DNA of 64,000 nucleotides from CAZZBK01 sp964387325 (GTDB lineage: Bacteria; Planctomycetota; Planctomycetia; Pirellulales; PNKZ01). The notes beneath the pieces are model-generated. The model was not told where the DNA came from and did not search any database. It saw only the letters and a program-made list of their open reading frames with translations. Made by a program: the position numbers and the translations under genes. The DNA lies in the NCBI GenBank assembly GCA_964387325.1, contig CAYLYE010000001.1, positions 80,095-144,094 on the forward strand, in the 5' to 3' direction. Positions within the stretch are counted from its first letter, which is position 1; each line of letters opens with the position of its first letter. Of the stretch, positions 38,668-46,273 are shown piece by piece.

Positions 38668-38994
38668 ATGAGTACCGTAGATATCACCCCTAACACTCGA
38701 TCGTTAGCAGCACAAGAATTCTCGGTTCCCTGGGCGAAAAAAGAAAACACATATCGCGTCCGTGTTGCAATCTGTCCAGATGCGGATGATGGCGGATTCT
38801 ACTCCTATGGCATCTCAATTCCGGGCATTGCAGGCCAGGGCGAAACCGAGGAGGAGGCATTGGGTAATATTCGCGACGCGGCAAGGGAAGCAATTGCCGC
38901 GTATATAGTCGAGGGAATGCAAGTTCCTTACGTTACTAATCAAGAGTCTTTGCCGCGTGGATGTGTGGAGCGATGGATTACTGTAAATGCCTAG
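38668..38994 (+). CDS. hicB: HicB-family antitoxin
   Basis: This is a 108-residue protein with the partial RNase H-like HicB fold: YRVRVAICPDADDGGFYSYG, then ISIPGIAGQGETEEEALGNI and AAREAIAAYIVEG. It neutralises HicA and probably represses the operon, although no DNA-binding domain is visible at the C-terminus. It overlaps hicA by eight bases, with the antitoxin gene first. Confidence 0.88.
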   Translation: MSTVDITPNTRSLAAQEFSVPWAKKENTYRVRVAICPDADDGGFYSYGISIPGIAGQGETEEEALGNIRDAAREAIAAYIVEGMQVPYVTNQESLPRGCVERWITVNA

Positions 38995-39220
38995 CCTTCC
39001 ATCCCTTCCTGGGCCTGACGTGGTAAAGGCTTTTGAGAGGGCGGGCTTCAAGCAAGTGCGCACCTCTTCGAGTCACCACATCCTTAAAAAGGATGGGCAT
39101 GCCTATTTGCTTTCCGTGCCAGTGCATGGCCACAAGCCCGTAAAAAGCGGTACATTGCGATCCCTAATCAGGGACGCTGGAATGACGGTAGATGAGTTTG
39201 TGGAATATTCCCTGAAGTGA
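38987..39220 (+). CDS. hicA: HicA-family toxin (mRNA interferase)
   Basis: This is a 77-residue HicA. The double-stranded RNA-binding-like fold and catalytic His are visible in FKQVRTSSSHHILKKDG, followed by VPVHGHKPVKSGTLRSLIRD. HicA degrades mRNA unless bound by HicB. The gene is intact and full length, so the system is probably functional. It lies in the AT-richer accessory island. Confidence 0.9.
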   Translation: MPSLPSLPGPDVVKAFERAGFKQVRTSSSHHILKKDGHAYLLSVPVHGHKPVKSGTLRSLIRDAGMTVDEFVEYSLK

Positions 39221-39295
39221 ACTTTTATTGCCTTGCCGTGTCATGGAATATCATGGGTACGACAAGACAATTTTTGTTGGCGATTTATGTCGCTT

Positions 39296-39319
39296 CCGCT
39301 CTCCCTAATTGGAGAGCGG
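39296..39319. terminator. Hairpin after hicBA
   Basis: A perfect 9-bp stem CCGCTCTCC / GGAGAGCGG with a six-base loop lies 76 bases after the hicA stop, without a U-run. It may end the DUF6941-hicBA transcript. Confidence 0.5.
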
Positions 39320-39405
39320 CCCGCGTCTTGGTGGCGCAGCAGATTTATAGCCTGCCGTCGGGGGTCCGTGCGCTCACGGATGGGATCGCAACCCCTTCTC
39401 TCCGC

Positions 39406-39609
39406 TTACTTCCGAGCGGACTTCACTAGGCGACGTATCGCCTCTGTAACCGCCTGGGAGCGGTTCCAGTCGTTTCGGCCTGCTAGGTCATCTAGCTTGG
39501 CCACCAACGATTCAGGAACCGCCGCGACCACAGGGACGGTTTTACCCTCTGGATTAGCCGGTTTACGGCCTGCGCCTCTGCGTGCACCGCCGTGCTGCTT
39601 CTCTTCCAT
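39406..39609 (-). CDS. Ribbon-helix-helix protein
   Basis: This is a 67-residue protein. A basic GGARRGAGRKPANPEGKT arm is followed by a ribbon-helix-helix unit: VPVVAAVPESLVAKLDDLAG then NRSQAVTEAIRRLVK. It is probably a small DNA-binding repressor. It is transcribed towards hicBA. Such proteins often accompany toxin-antitoxin loci or mobile elements; no partner gene is adjacent on its strand. Confidence 0.75.
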   Translation of the reverse strand: MEEKQHGGARRGAGRKPANPEGKTVPVVAAVPESLVAKLDDLAGRNDWNRSQAVTEAIRRLVKSARK

Positions 39610-39662
39610 GGAATCACCTTGAATAAATATACTTAATCAAGTTGCGCCTGCAAGCTCAAAAG

Positions 39663-39698
39663 AAAAACCCCGCCGGGGACTGCAATCCTCGCCGGGGC
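39663..39698 (-). terminator. Rho-independent terminator, minus strand
   Basis: Read on the minus strand: CCCCGGCGAGGA, a short loop, TCCCCGGCGGGG, then TTTTT. The stem has two mismatches. It lies upstream of the IS1-like gene and could block antisense transcription leaving the element. Confidence 0.5.
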
Positions 39699-39759
39699 GA
39701 ATCACAACTAGGCTTTCGCCCAATCGCGACCAGATACTCCGATCGTAGCGAGAGCCGCA

Positions 39760-40710
39760 ATGATAAGCGACTCTGCCATGATTGCCATCCGATGCACCCA
39801 TGAGAAGCTGACCAAGCACGGAAAAGACCGCAAGGGCAACCAGCGTTGGAAGTGCGCCCGCTGTGGTCAGACCGTCACCCGCGAAATGGAACGCCCCCTT
39901 GGCAACCTGCGGATTGACCAAGAGAAGGCCATCACGGTCTTGAAGCTGCTCTTAGAGGGCATGAACATCCGTGCTTGCGAGCGGATTACCAATGTCCACC
40001 GCGACACGATTTGCGACTTGGTTCTTCACGTCGGTCACAACTGCGAGAAGTTCCTAGAGGCGACGGTTCACGGTGTCGAGGCTCGGTACATCGAGCTTGA
40101 CGAGATTTGGAGTTTTGTCGGCTGCAAGAACAAGACCGCCGAGGCTCGCGGCTATGGTCCCGAAAAGGGCGACTCGTGGACGTGGCTTGCTATCGACGCT
40201 GAATCGAAGATGATCCTGTCGCATGTCGCTGGCAAGCGGGACGAGCACACCTGCCAATCGTTCCTGGCCCGCTTGGACGCTGCCACGACGGGGCGTTGCC
40301 AAGTCACGAGCGATGGCCTTGGCCTGTACACATACAACGTGCCGTTCGCCTTGGGCTCGGGGGTGGACTTCGCCCAGTTGGTCAAAAAATACTCGACCAC
40401 CCAAGCCGAAACCCGCTATAGCCCAGCCTCGATAATAGGCATCGACAAGACGCCCCGCTTTGGCAACCCCGACATGGACCACGTCAGCACGTCGTACAGC
40501 GATCGATTCAACCTCTCGCTACGGATGCACGTTCGCCGGTTCACTCGGTTGACCAACGCTCATAGCAAGAGCATCGAGCACCAGCGCTGCGTTGGTGGCC
40601 GAACTGCCCGAGTTGGGCCGGCACAACCGCCATGCCGTCGGCCTAATCGATGGCATGGCTCGAATCGCGCTGGTGACTGCAAACGTGACTCGAACATATC
40701 GGGAGACTAA
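39760..40710 (+). mobile_element. IS1-family transposase, 3'-truncated
   Basis: The single ORF of 316 residues begins like an IS1-type InsA zinc-binding region (KDRKGNQRWKCARCGQTVTR) followed by HTH-like sequence and the catalytic domain: first Asp in ELDEIWSFVGCK, second Asp in VTSDGLGLY, and YSDRFNLSLRMHVRRFTRLT, where relatives usually have YxERxNL, so the third acidic residue reads Asp instead of Glu. After NAHSKSIEH (about 40580) the expected ending with its YNFCR-type motif is absent and unrelated sequence follows. The element is therefore probably inactive. No matching terminal inverted repeats were found. Confidence 0.8.
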
Positions 40711-40719
40711 CGTCTCCCG
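40700..40719. terminator. Short perfect hairpin after the IS1-like gene
   Basis: CGGGAGAC-TAAC-GTCTCCCG overlaps the end of the transposase ORF. There is a weak T-rich stretch afterwards. The remaining bases to hisF (to 40991) include the string GTGTTCATCCGTGG, a type of sequence often repeated in planctomycete genomes, but no gene. Confidence 0.45.
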
Positions 40720-40991
40720 CTCGTTGTGTTTCTTGGGGCGCTGCGCCAGGCGATCCCCCCGGCGTACGCGACGTACCGTCGCTATCGACCGGGGGCTAAA
40801 TGAGGACGATCCGGCCGTCTTCCTTCTGTGTTGATCGGTGTTCATCCGTGGTTCACATTCCCCCCGCCCACGACCGGCCGTAAAACGACGGCGCATTGAC
40901 CCGGCTCGTGGCGACAAATACAGTGAACAGTGGCTCGATTGCCATTCCAGCGAGGGTTTCCCCTCCGTCGCGTTTCTCAGTCAGGAAGTGC

Positions 40992-41762
40992 ATGCTCGCT
41001 CATCGTGTGATCCCCTGCTTGGATGTCGATCGCGGTCGGGTCGTCAAAGGGACAAAATTTTTGCAGCTGCGCGATGCGGGGGACCCGGTCGAGGTGGCGG
41101 CGCGCTACGAGGCCGAGGGGGCCGACGAGCTCGTCTTTCTCGACATCACGGCCACGCACGAGGCCCGCTCGATCATGCTCGATGTCGTGCGGCGCGTCTC
41201 GGACACGGTCTTTATGCCCTTCACCGTGGGCGGTGGCATCCGCACACTCGACGACGCGGCGGCGCTCATCTCGGCCGGGGCCGAGAAGGTCAGCATCAAC
41301 TCGGCGGCGGTCCGCACGCCGCAGCTCGTCACGCAGGTCGCACGTAAGTTCGGCCGCTGCGCCACGGTCGTGAATATCGACCCGAAACGGGTCCAAAAAG
41401 ATGGCCGCGAGTTTTGGGAGGTCCATATCAGCGGGGGCCGAGTGGGGACGGGCCTCGAAGCGGTCGAGTGGGCCCGCGAGGTCGAGCGGCTGGGGGCGGG
41501 CGAAATCGTCCTCACCTGCATGGATGCCGATGGCACCAAGAACGGGTACGATTTGGAAATCACGGCAGCCGTTTCCGCGGCGGTCTCGATTCCGGTCGTG
41601 GCCAGTGGCGGGGCGGGGAAACCCGAGCACTTGGCCGACGCGATCCTGCTGGGCAAGGCCGACGCGGCGCTGGCCGCGAGCATTTTTCACTTTGGCGAGT
41701 ACACGATTCGCGAGACAAAACAGCTCATGGCCGCGCGCGGAGTGAGCGTCCGCGGTTTATAA
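40992..41762 (+). CDS. hisF: Imidazole glycerol phosphate synthase cyclase subunit HisF
   Basis: This is 256 residues from ATG 40992, preceded by AGGAAG; the open frame upstream is not family-like. It is a TIM barrel with IPCLDVDRGRVVKGTKF (catalytic Asp in CLDVD), FLDITATHEAR, PFTVGGGIRTLDDA, GAEKVSINSAAV, the second catalytic Asp in LTCMDADGTKNGYDLEI, and ASGGAGKPEHLAD. It makes imidazole glycerol phosphate and AICAR from PRFAR and ammonia supplied by HisH. hisH is not adjacent. A TATAAT overlaps its stop codon but lacks a -35. Confidence 0.96.
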   Translation: MLAHRVIPCLDVDRGRVVKGTKFLQLRDAGDPVEVAARYEAEGADELVFLDITATHEARSIMLDVVRRVSDTVFMPFTVGGGIRTLDDAAALISAGAEKVSINSAAVRTPQLVTQVARKFGRCATVVNIDPKRVQKDGREFWEVHISGGRVGTGLEAVEWAREVERLGAGEIVLTCMDADGTKNGYDLEITAAVSAAVSIPVVASGGAGKPEHLADAILLGKADAALAASIFHFGEYTIRETKQLMAARGVSVRGL

Positions 41763-41817
41763 TGTTTTTCTGCCCGCAACCGATGGCCCTTGTGACCCTG
41801 CACTGAGACATCCGATC

Positions 41818-42966
41818 ATGGCGACCGTACCGAACACCGACATCGAACGCTTTATCGTCAAGCGCGAAGAGACCGAGGTCGACAAGCTCTTTCGCGCGCT
41901 CGTCAAGCTCGAAGGGAGCGACTTGCACCTCAAGGTCGGTCGCCCGCCGATCGTTCGAGTCAAAGGGACGTTGCGGCCGATCAATCGACCGCCGATCGAA
42001 GACGAAGAGATGGCCCGGCTCTTGTTGCCGCTGATGAATGAATCGAAGCGCAAGACGTTCGACGAGACCGGCGGCGCCGACTTCGCGCACACGGTCGATG
42101 TCGAAGGGGTTTTGTGGCGATTTCGCGTGAATTTGTTCCAGCAGCTTGGGCACCTCGGCATGGTGGCTCGCCGCGTGAATCAGTGGATCCCCGACTTTGC
42201 CGGCCTCAACCTGCCGCCCATCATGGAAGAACTTTGCAAGTTCAGCCAAGGGATGGTGCTGCTGGCCGGTGTGACCGGGTCGGGCAAGAGCACGACGATT
42301 GCCTCGATGCTCAACTACATCAACAAGAATTACCGCAAGCATATTCTCACGCTTGAAGACCCGATCGAATTCGTCTTTACCGAGGACAAGTGCCTGATCA
42401 ACCAGCGCGAGATCGGTTTCGACGTCAAAGACTTCGGCATCGGCATGAAGCACGCGGTGCGTGAAGATCCGGATGTGATGCTGGTGGGCGAAATGCGTGA
42501 CGAGGAAACGTTTCTGACCGCCATTCATGCCGCCGAGACGGGGCACTTGGTGTTCGGCACGATCCACGCGAGCAACTCCCCCTCGACGATCGGTCGCATC
42601 CTCGACTTGTTCCCACAGAACATGCACGGCGCGCTGCGTAGCGCCATCGCCATGAACATGAAGGCCATTGTGGCGCAAAAGCTGCTCCCTTCGATCAAAG
42701 AAGGCGTGGGCCGCGTGCCGACGGTCGAGATCATGACTTTTAACGCCACGGTTCGCAAATTGCTCTTGGAAGGCAAAGACGAAAAGCTCGGCGACGTGAT
42801 TCGCATGTGCGACAAAGAAGGCATGCAAGATTTCACGATGAGCCTCAAGAGCCTGATCGACAAAGAGCTGATCGACCGCGAGACGGCCTTCGAGGTCGCT
42901 CCCAACATCGAGGCGCTCAAGATGGCGCTCAAAGGCATCGAAGTACGACAACCGGGAATTCTGTAA
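41818..42966 (+). CDS. pilT: Type IV pilus retraction-type ATPase PilT
   Basis: This is a 382-residue hexameric ATPase of the GspE/PilT superfamily. Motifs are all intact: SDLHLKVGRPPIVRVKGTL, Walker A GVTGSGKSTTIA, Asp box LTLEDPIEFVF, Walker B DPDVMLVGEMRDEET and His box FGTIHASNSP. PilT disassembles type IV pili, giving twitching motility. Its stop codon overlaps the next start (TAATG), so it is co-translated with the inactive PilB-like protein. No pilin, pilC or pilM-Q genes are nearby. Confidence 0.93.
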   Translation: MATVPNTDIERFIVKREETEVDKLFRALVKLEGSDLHLKVGRPPIVRVKGTLRPINRPPIEDEEMARLLLPLMNESKRKTFDETGGADFAHTVDVEGVLWRFRVNLFQQLGHLGMVARRVNQWIPDFAGLNLPPIMEELCKFSQGMVLLAGVTGSGKSTTIASMLNYINKNYRKHILTLEDPIEFVFTEDKCLINQREIGFDVKDFGIGMKHAVREDPDVMLVGEMRDEETFLTAIHAAETGHLVFGTIHASNSPSTIGRILDLFPQNMHGALRSAIAMNMKAIVAQKLLPSIKEGVGRVPTVEIMTFNATVRKLLLEGKDEKLGDVIRMCDKEGMQDFTMSLKSLIDKELIDRETAFEVAPNIEALKMALKGIEVRQPGIL

Positions 42967-44744
42967 TGCTGCCACGCGAGTTGATCGTCGCTGCTGTTTT
43001 GGTCCTCGCTCTGCTGTTTCCCGACTGGGTCGCGGCTCAGGAACCGGCCAACTGGCCGCTGGACAAAGTGATCTATCCGGCCACGCGCGGCGCGGGGGGC
43101 TATCTCGCGCTCTACAAAATCGGCTTCGTGTGGTTCGTGTTCGCGGCGTTCGTCTATTTGGCCGATTGGGTCAACTTCGACGTGCAGCAACTCAAACTGG
43201 GCACGAGCAAGTGGAACGGCATCGTCGTCGGCACGTTCCTGCTCGGCTGGCTGCTGCTGAGCCTAATCCCGTGGTTCTGGGCGGCGTTCCCGCTCTACTT
43301 GGCGTGCAGTTTAGGGCCCACGGTCGCGTACACTTTCAAACGGAACAAGTCGGTGACCGACGATGAGAAGGTGCTGACCCGCAATCACGTGCTGCAATGG
43401 GCCGCGCCGGTGTTGAAGCGCGTCGGGGTCAAGGTGCCCGAGCGGGACGCGGGGGGCGGGGGTGCGAATCTGCCGATCGAAATTTTCGTCAAGGGGGGCG
43501 CCAACGAAGGCGAAAACAAAGCCAACAGCATGCGCCTCGCAACGATCAAAGGCTATCACGCCGCCCAACAGCTGCTGATCGATATTCGCACCCGCCGCGC
43601 TGCCGCCGTCGTGCTCGACTACTCGCAGGCGAGTGTCGCCGTGCAGTTCCAGATCGACGGCGTGTTGAACAATGCACCAGCCAAAACGCGCGAGGGGGCC
43701 GACCCCATGCTCGAAGTGCTCAAGTCGGCGGCCTCCTTGAACCCCAAGGAACGTGTGCAGCGACAGCATGGCTGGTTCGAGATCAAGCACGAGAAGGGCA
43801 AGTACACCTGCAAAATCACCAGCCAAGGCATCCCCACCGGCGAGCGCGTGCTGGTGCAGGTCGACGACGGCTTCGCACAACAGGCCAAGCTCGACAACAT
43901 CGGTCTGCGGCCCAAACAGCAAGAAGACCTCAAGAAAGCCCTGATGGAAAAAGAGGGGCTCGTGCTCGTCGCGGCCCCCAGCGGCAAAGGCCTTTCGTCG
44001 CTGTTCGTCGCCGCAGCCACCGGAGTCGACCGCTTTATGCGCAGCGCCGTGGGCGTTGAAAACGCCAAGGCCAACGAGATCCATGTCGAGAATGTCCCCG
44101 TCACGACCTACGACGCCGAAGCCGGACAGACGCCGATGACCGTCCTACCCGGCCTCGCACGCCAGTATCCAGACGTGTATGTCGTCTACGATTTTGTGAA
44201 CGGCGAAACGCTGACCATGCTGTGCAAGGAAGTGACTGATGAGAAACGGTTGGTCATTGGCACGATTCAGGCCAAAGAGGCTGCCGAGGCGATCGTTCGC
44301 GCGTTGATGCTCAAGGTGCCCACGAAGAACTTGGCGATGGCCTTGTCGGCCTGCGTGAGCGGTCGACTGGTGCGCAAGTTATGCGACAGCTGCAAGCAGG
44401 CCTACACACCAAATCCTGAGCTGTTGAAGAAGCTGCGTGTACCGCCGGAGAAGGTGACGGCGTTCTATCAGCCACCGCCGCCCAAGGCCCCAGTGCAAGG
44501 CGAAAAGCCGACCCCGCCCTGCTCAAATTGCGGAGGGGTTGGTTACTTGGGCCGAACCGGCATCTTCGAGCTTGTGATCGTCAACAACGACGTGCGTCAG
44601 GCGATTGCGAACAAGCCGTCGGTGGAGACCATTCGTCAAGCGGCACAAAAGGCGGGCATGGCTACGATGCAAGAAGAAGCGATCGCGCTGGTCGTTCGCG
44701 GCGTGACGTCGCTCGAAGAGATCATGCGTGCCCTCAAGGAATAA
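42966..44744 (+). CDS. Membrane-anchored PilB/GspE-like pseudo-ATPase
   Basis: This is 592 residues starting at ATG 42966, overlapping pilT. The N-terminus has a signal-like helix (LIVAAVLVLALLFPDWVAA) and about three further membrane segments (to about residue 120), unlike cytoplasmic PilB. A GspE-N2-like domain follows (about 180-310, VAVQFQIDGVLNNAP), then a RecA-like domain. Walker A reads APSGKGLSS (residues 337-345), with Gly at the essential Thr/Ser; the Asp box is HVENVPV; Walker B is PDVYVVYDFVNGET instead of GEIRD; the His box is TIQAKEA. Two CxxC pairs (about 472-475 and 519-522) remain as in PilB/GspE. It is thus folded like PilB but probably cannot hydrolyse ATP, perhaps a membrane scaffold for PilT. 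Confidence 0.85.
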   Translation: MLPRELIVAAVLVLALLFPDWVAAQEPANWPLDKVIYPATRGAGGYLALYKIGFVWFVFAAFVYLADWVNFDVQQLKLGTSKWNGIVVGTFLLGWLLLSLIPWFWAAFPLYLACSLGPTVAYTFKRNKSVTDDEKVLTRNHVLQWAAPVLKRVGVKVPERDAGGGGANLPIEIFVKGGANEGENKANSMRLATIKGYHAAQQLLIDIRTRRAAAVVLDYSQASVAVQFQIDGVLNNAPAKTREGADPMLEVLKSAASLNPKERVQRQHGWFEIKHEKGKYTCKITSQGIPTGERVLVQVDDGFAQQAKLDNIGLRPKQQEDLKKALMEKEGLVLVAAPSGKGLSSLFVAAATGVDRFMRSAVGVENAKANEIHVENVPVTTYDAEAGQTPMTVLPGLARQYPDVYVVYDFVNGETLTMLCKEVTDEKRLVIGTIQAKEAAEAIVRALMLKVPTKNLAMALSACVSGRLVRKLCDSCKQAYTPNPELLKKLRVPPEKVTAFYQPPPPKAPVQGEKPTPPCSNCGGVGYLGRTGIFELVIVNNDVRQAIANKPSVETIRQAAQKAGMATMQEEAIALVVRGVTSLEEIMRALKE

Positions 44745-44750
44745 GACCTC

Positions 44751-45359
44751 ATGAGTTTCGTATTATCGTTGCTGTTGTTGATCGTTCCGCTGGCCCTGGC
44801 CGTTCGTCATTTCAATCAAGGCCTCTGGGGCGGCGTCATCCAACTCGTCAACATTACCACCGCCGCGCTCATCGCCACCAGTAATTTTGAACCCTTGGCC
44901 CATGCCATGCAGGGCGCCTGGGACGGTCTCTACTATTGGGCCGACTTCCTCGCCGCTTGGCTCATCTTCGGTGTCAGCTTGTTTGTCATGACGCTGGCGA
45001 TGAGCAAACTCTCGGGCTTCCGGCTCAAGTTTCCCAAGCAGGTCGACCAGATCGGCGGCGCACTGTTGCAGGCCTGGGCCGGTTGGGCGCTGGTCTGTTT
45101 TCTCACCATGACCTTGCACATGGCGCCCCTCGCTAAGAACTTTTTCTTCGGCGGCTTTAAGCCCGAGCAGCCGCTCGTGTTTGGTTTCGCTCCCGACCGC
45201 CTGTGGCTCGGTTACGCACAAAAACTCTCGCTCGGCACCTTTTCAGCCGGTAACGTATTCGACCCGCAAGGCGATTTTATGATCCGCTATGCGAGCAAAC
45301 GGCTCCAATACGAGCGGGCTGACGGGATGTTTAACTCGCCGCCACCCATGCAAAAGTAA
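44751..45359 (+). CDS. CvpA-like membrane protein
   Basis: This is a 202-residue protein with four probable membrane helices (FVLSLLLLIVPLALAV, GGVIQLVNITTAALIAT, FLAAWLIFGVSLFVMTLA, ALLQAWAGWALVCFLTMT), similar in layout to the CvpA family, and a polar C-terminal tail. It starts seven bases after the pseudo-ATPase stop and is surely in the same operon. CvpA relatives affect secretion and envelope stability; its role with PilT is unknown. Confidence 0.75.
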   Translation: MSFVLSLLLLIVPLALAVRHFNQGLWGGVIQLVNITTAALIATSNFEPLAHAMQGAWDGLYYWADFLAAWLIFGVSLFVMTLAMSKLSGFRLKFPKQVDQIGGALLQAWAGWALVCFLTMTLHMAPLAKNFFFGGFKPEQPLVFGFAPDRLWLGYAQKLSLGTFSAGNVFDPQGDFMIRYASKRLQYERADGMFNSPPPMQK

Positions 45360-45402
45360 CCTTTCGATCCCCTTCAATTATTTTTCTTGCACGTAGGGTG
45401 TT

Positions 45403-46191
45403 ATGCAGCCGGCTCGATTATTGTTGGAAAAAGTCCGTCGCGGCGAACCCACTCCCGGCGCGTTGCTCACCGATCATCTGTGGCCCGACTTGATCGAGAT
45501 TTGCCAGCGGAGCGGGCTCGACTACGCCATTATCGATCTCGAACACGGCCCCCACGCGCACGATGTCGTGGCCGAGGCGTGCGCCACCGGTCGTCGACTG
45601 AACTTCCCGGTGCTCATCCGTCCGCGCAGCAACGGCTACCACGATCTGCGACTGGCGATCGACCTTGGTTGCTGCGGGTTCCTGCTCGCCAGTGTCGAAT
45701 CGGCTGCCGAGATGGACGTGGTCCGCGAGGCCGTCCACCTGCCGCCGCGCGGCAAGCGTCGCCCCGGCGGGTTGAGCAACCGTTGGGTCAGCGGGTTTCA
45801 TTACCAGGACTGGCGCAGCGAAGTCGAGGACGACTTCCTCGTGCTGCCGCAGATCGAAACGAAAGTCGGCCTCGCCAATCTCGCCGCGATCGCCACGCAT
45901 GAGATGACGACCGTGCTGGCCGTCGGGCCGTATGACCTGTCGGCCGAGTTGGGCGTGTGCGGCGAGATGACCGCGCCGGTGCTGCGCGAGGCGCTCTTGA
46001 AAATCCTCGCCGCGGCCAAGTCAGCCGGCAAGAGCGGCTGGATGATCGGCTCCGATCCAGCGGGGCTCGTGCGCGACGGCTGGAACTTTGTCTGCATCGG
46101 CGAGCCGACCTGGATCATGGCCGGTGCGATGAAACAGACCGTCGAGCAATTGCGCGGCGGCAACAGCGGCGCGAAGTCGTACACCGCGTAG
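45403..46191 (+). CDS. HpcH/HpaI-family aldolase
   Basis: This is a 262-residue TIM-barrel class II aldolase. Motifs: SGLDYAIIDLEHGPHAHD, VLIRPRSNGYHDLRLAIDLG, the metal-ligand Glu in PQIETKVGLANL and the Asp in AVGPYDLSAELG. Family members cleave or form carbon-carbon bonds of 2-keto acids such as 2-keto-3-deoxy sugars or 4-hydroxy-2-oxoheptanedioate. The real substrate is unknown. It follows the CvpA-like gene by 43 bases but is functionally unrelated. Confidence 0.9.
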   Translation: MQPARLLLEKVRRGEPTPGALLTDHLWPDLIEICQRSGLDYAIIDLEHGPHAHDVVAEACATGRRLNFPVLIRPRSNGYHDLRLAIDLGCCGFLLASVESAAEMDVVREAVHLPPRGKRRPGGLSNRWVSGFHYQDWRSEVEDDFLVLPQIETKVGLANLAAIATHEMTTVLAVGPYDLSAELGVCGEMTAPVLREALLKILAAAKSAGKSGWMIGSDPAGLVRDGWNFVCIGEPTWIMAGAMKQTVEQLRGGNSGAKSYTA

Positions 46192-46273
46192 CGACGGTCT
46201 TGATTTTCAAACGGGGATCAGCCGGCTTCTCCCGGGGCTTAAATGAATTCAATACCCCATCGGGAACGCGGCG

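Noticed and set aside
40592..40834. Possible IS110 transposase fragment (VAELPELGR)
   Set aside because: Only about ten residues look family-like and the following sequence does not match; too weak to annotate.
41758..41763. TATAAT as promoter of pilT
   Set aside because: No -35 element at suitable spacing; it overlaps the hisF stop codon and may be chance.
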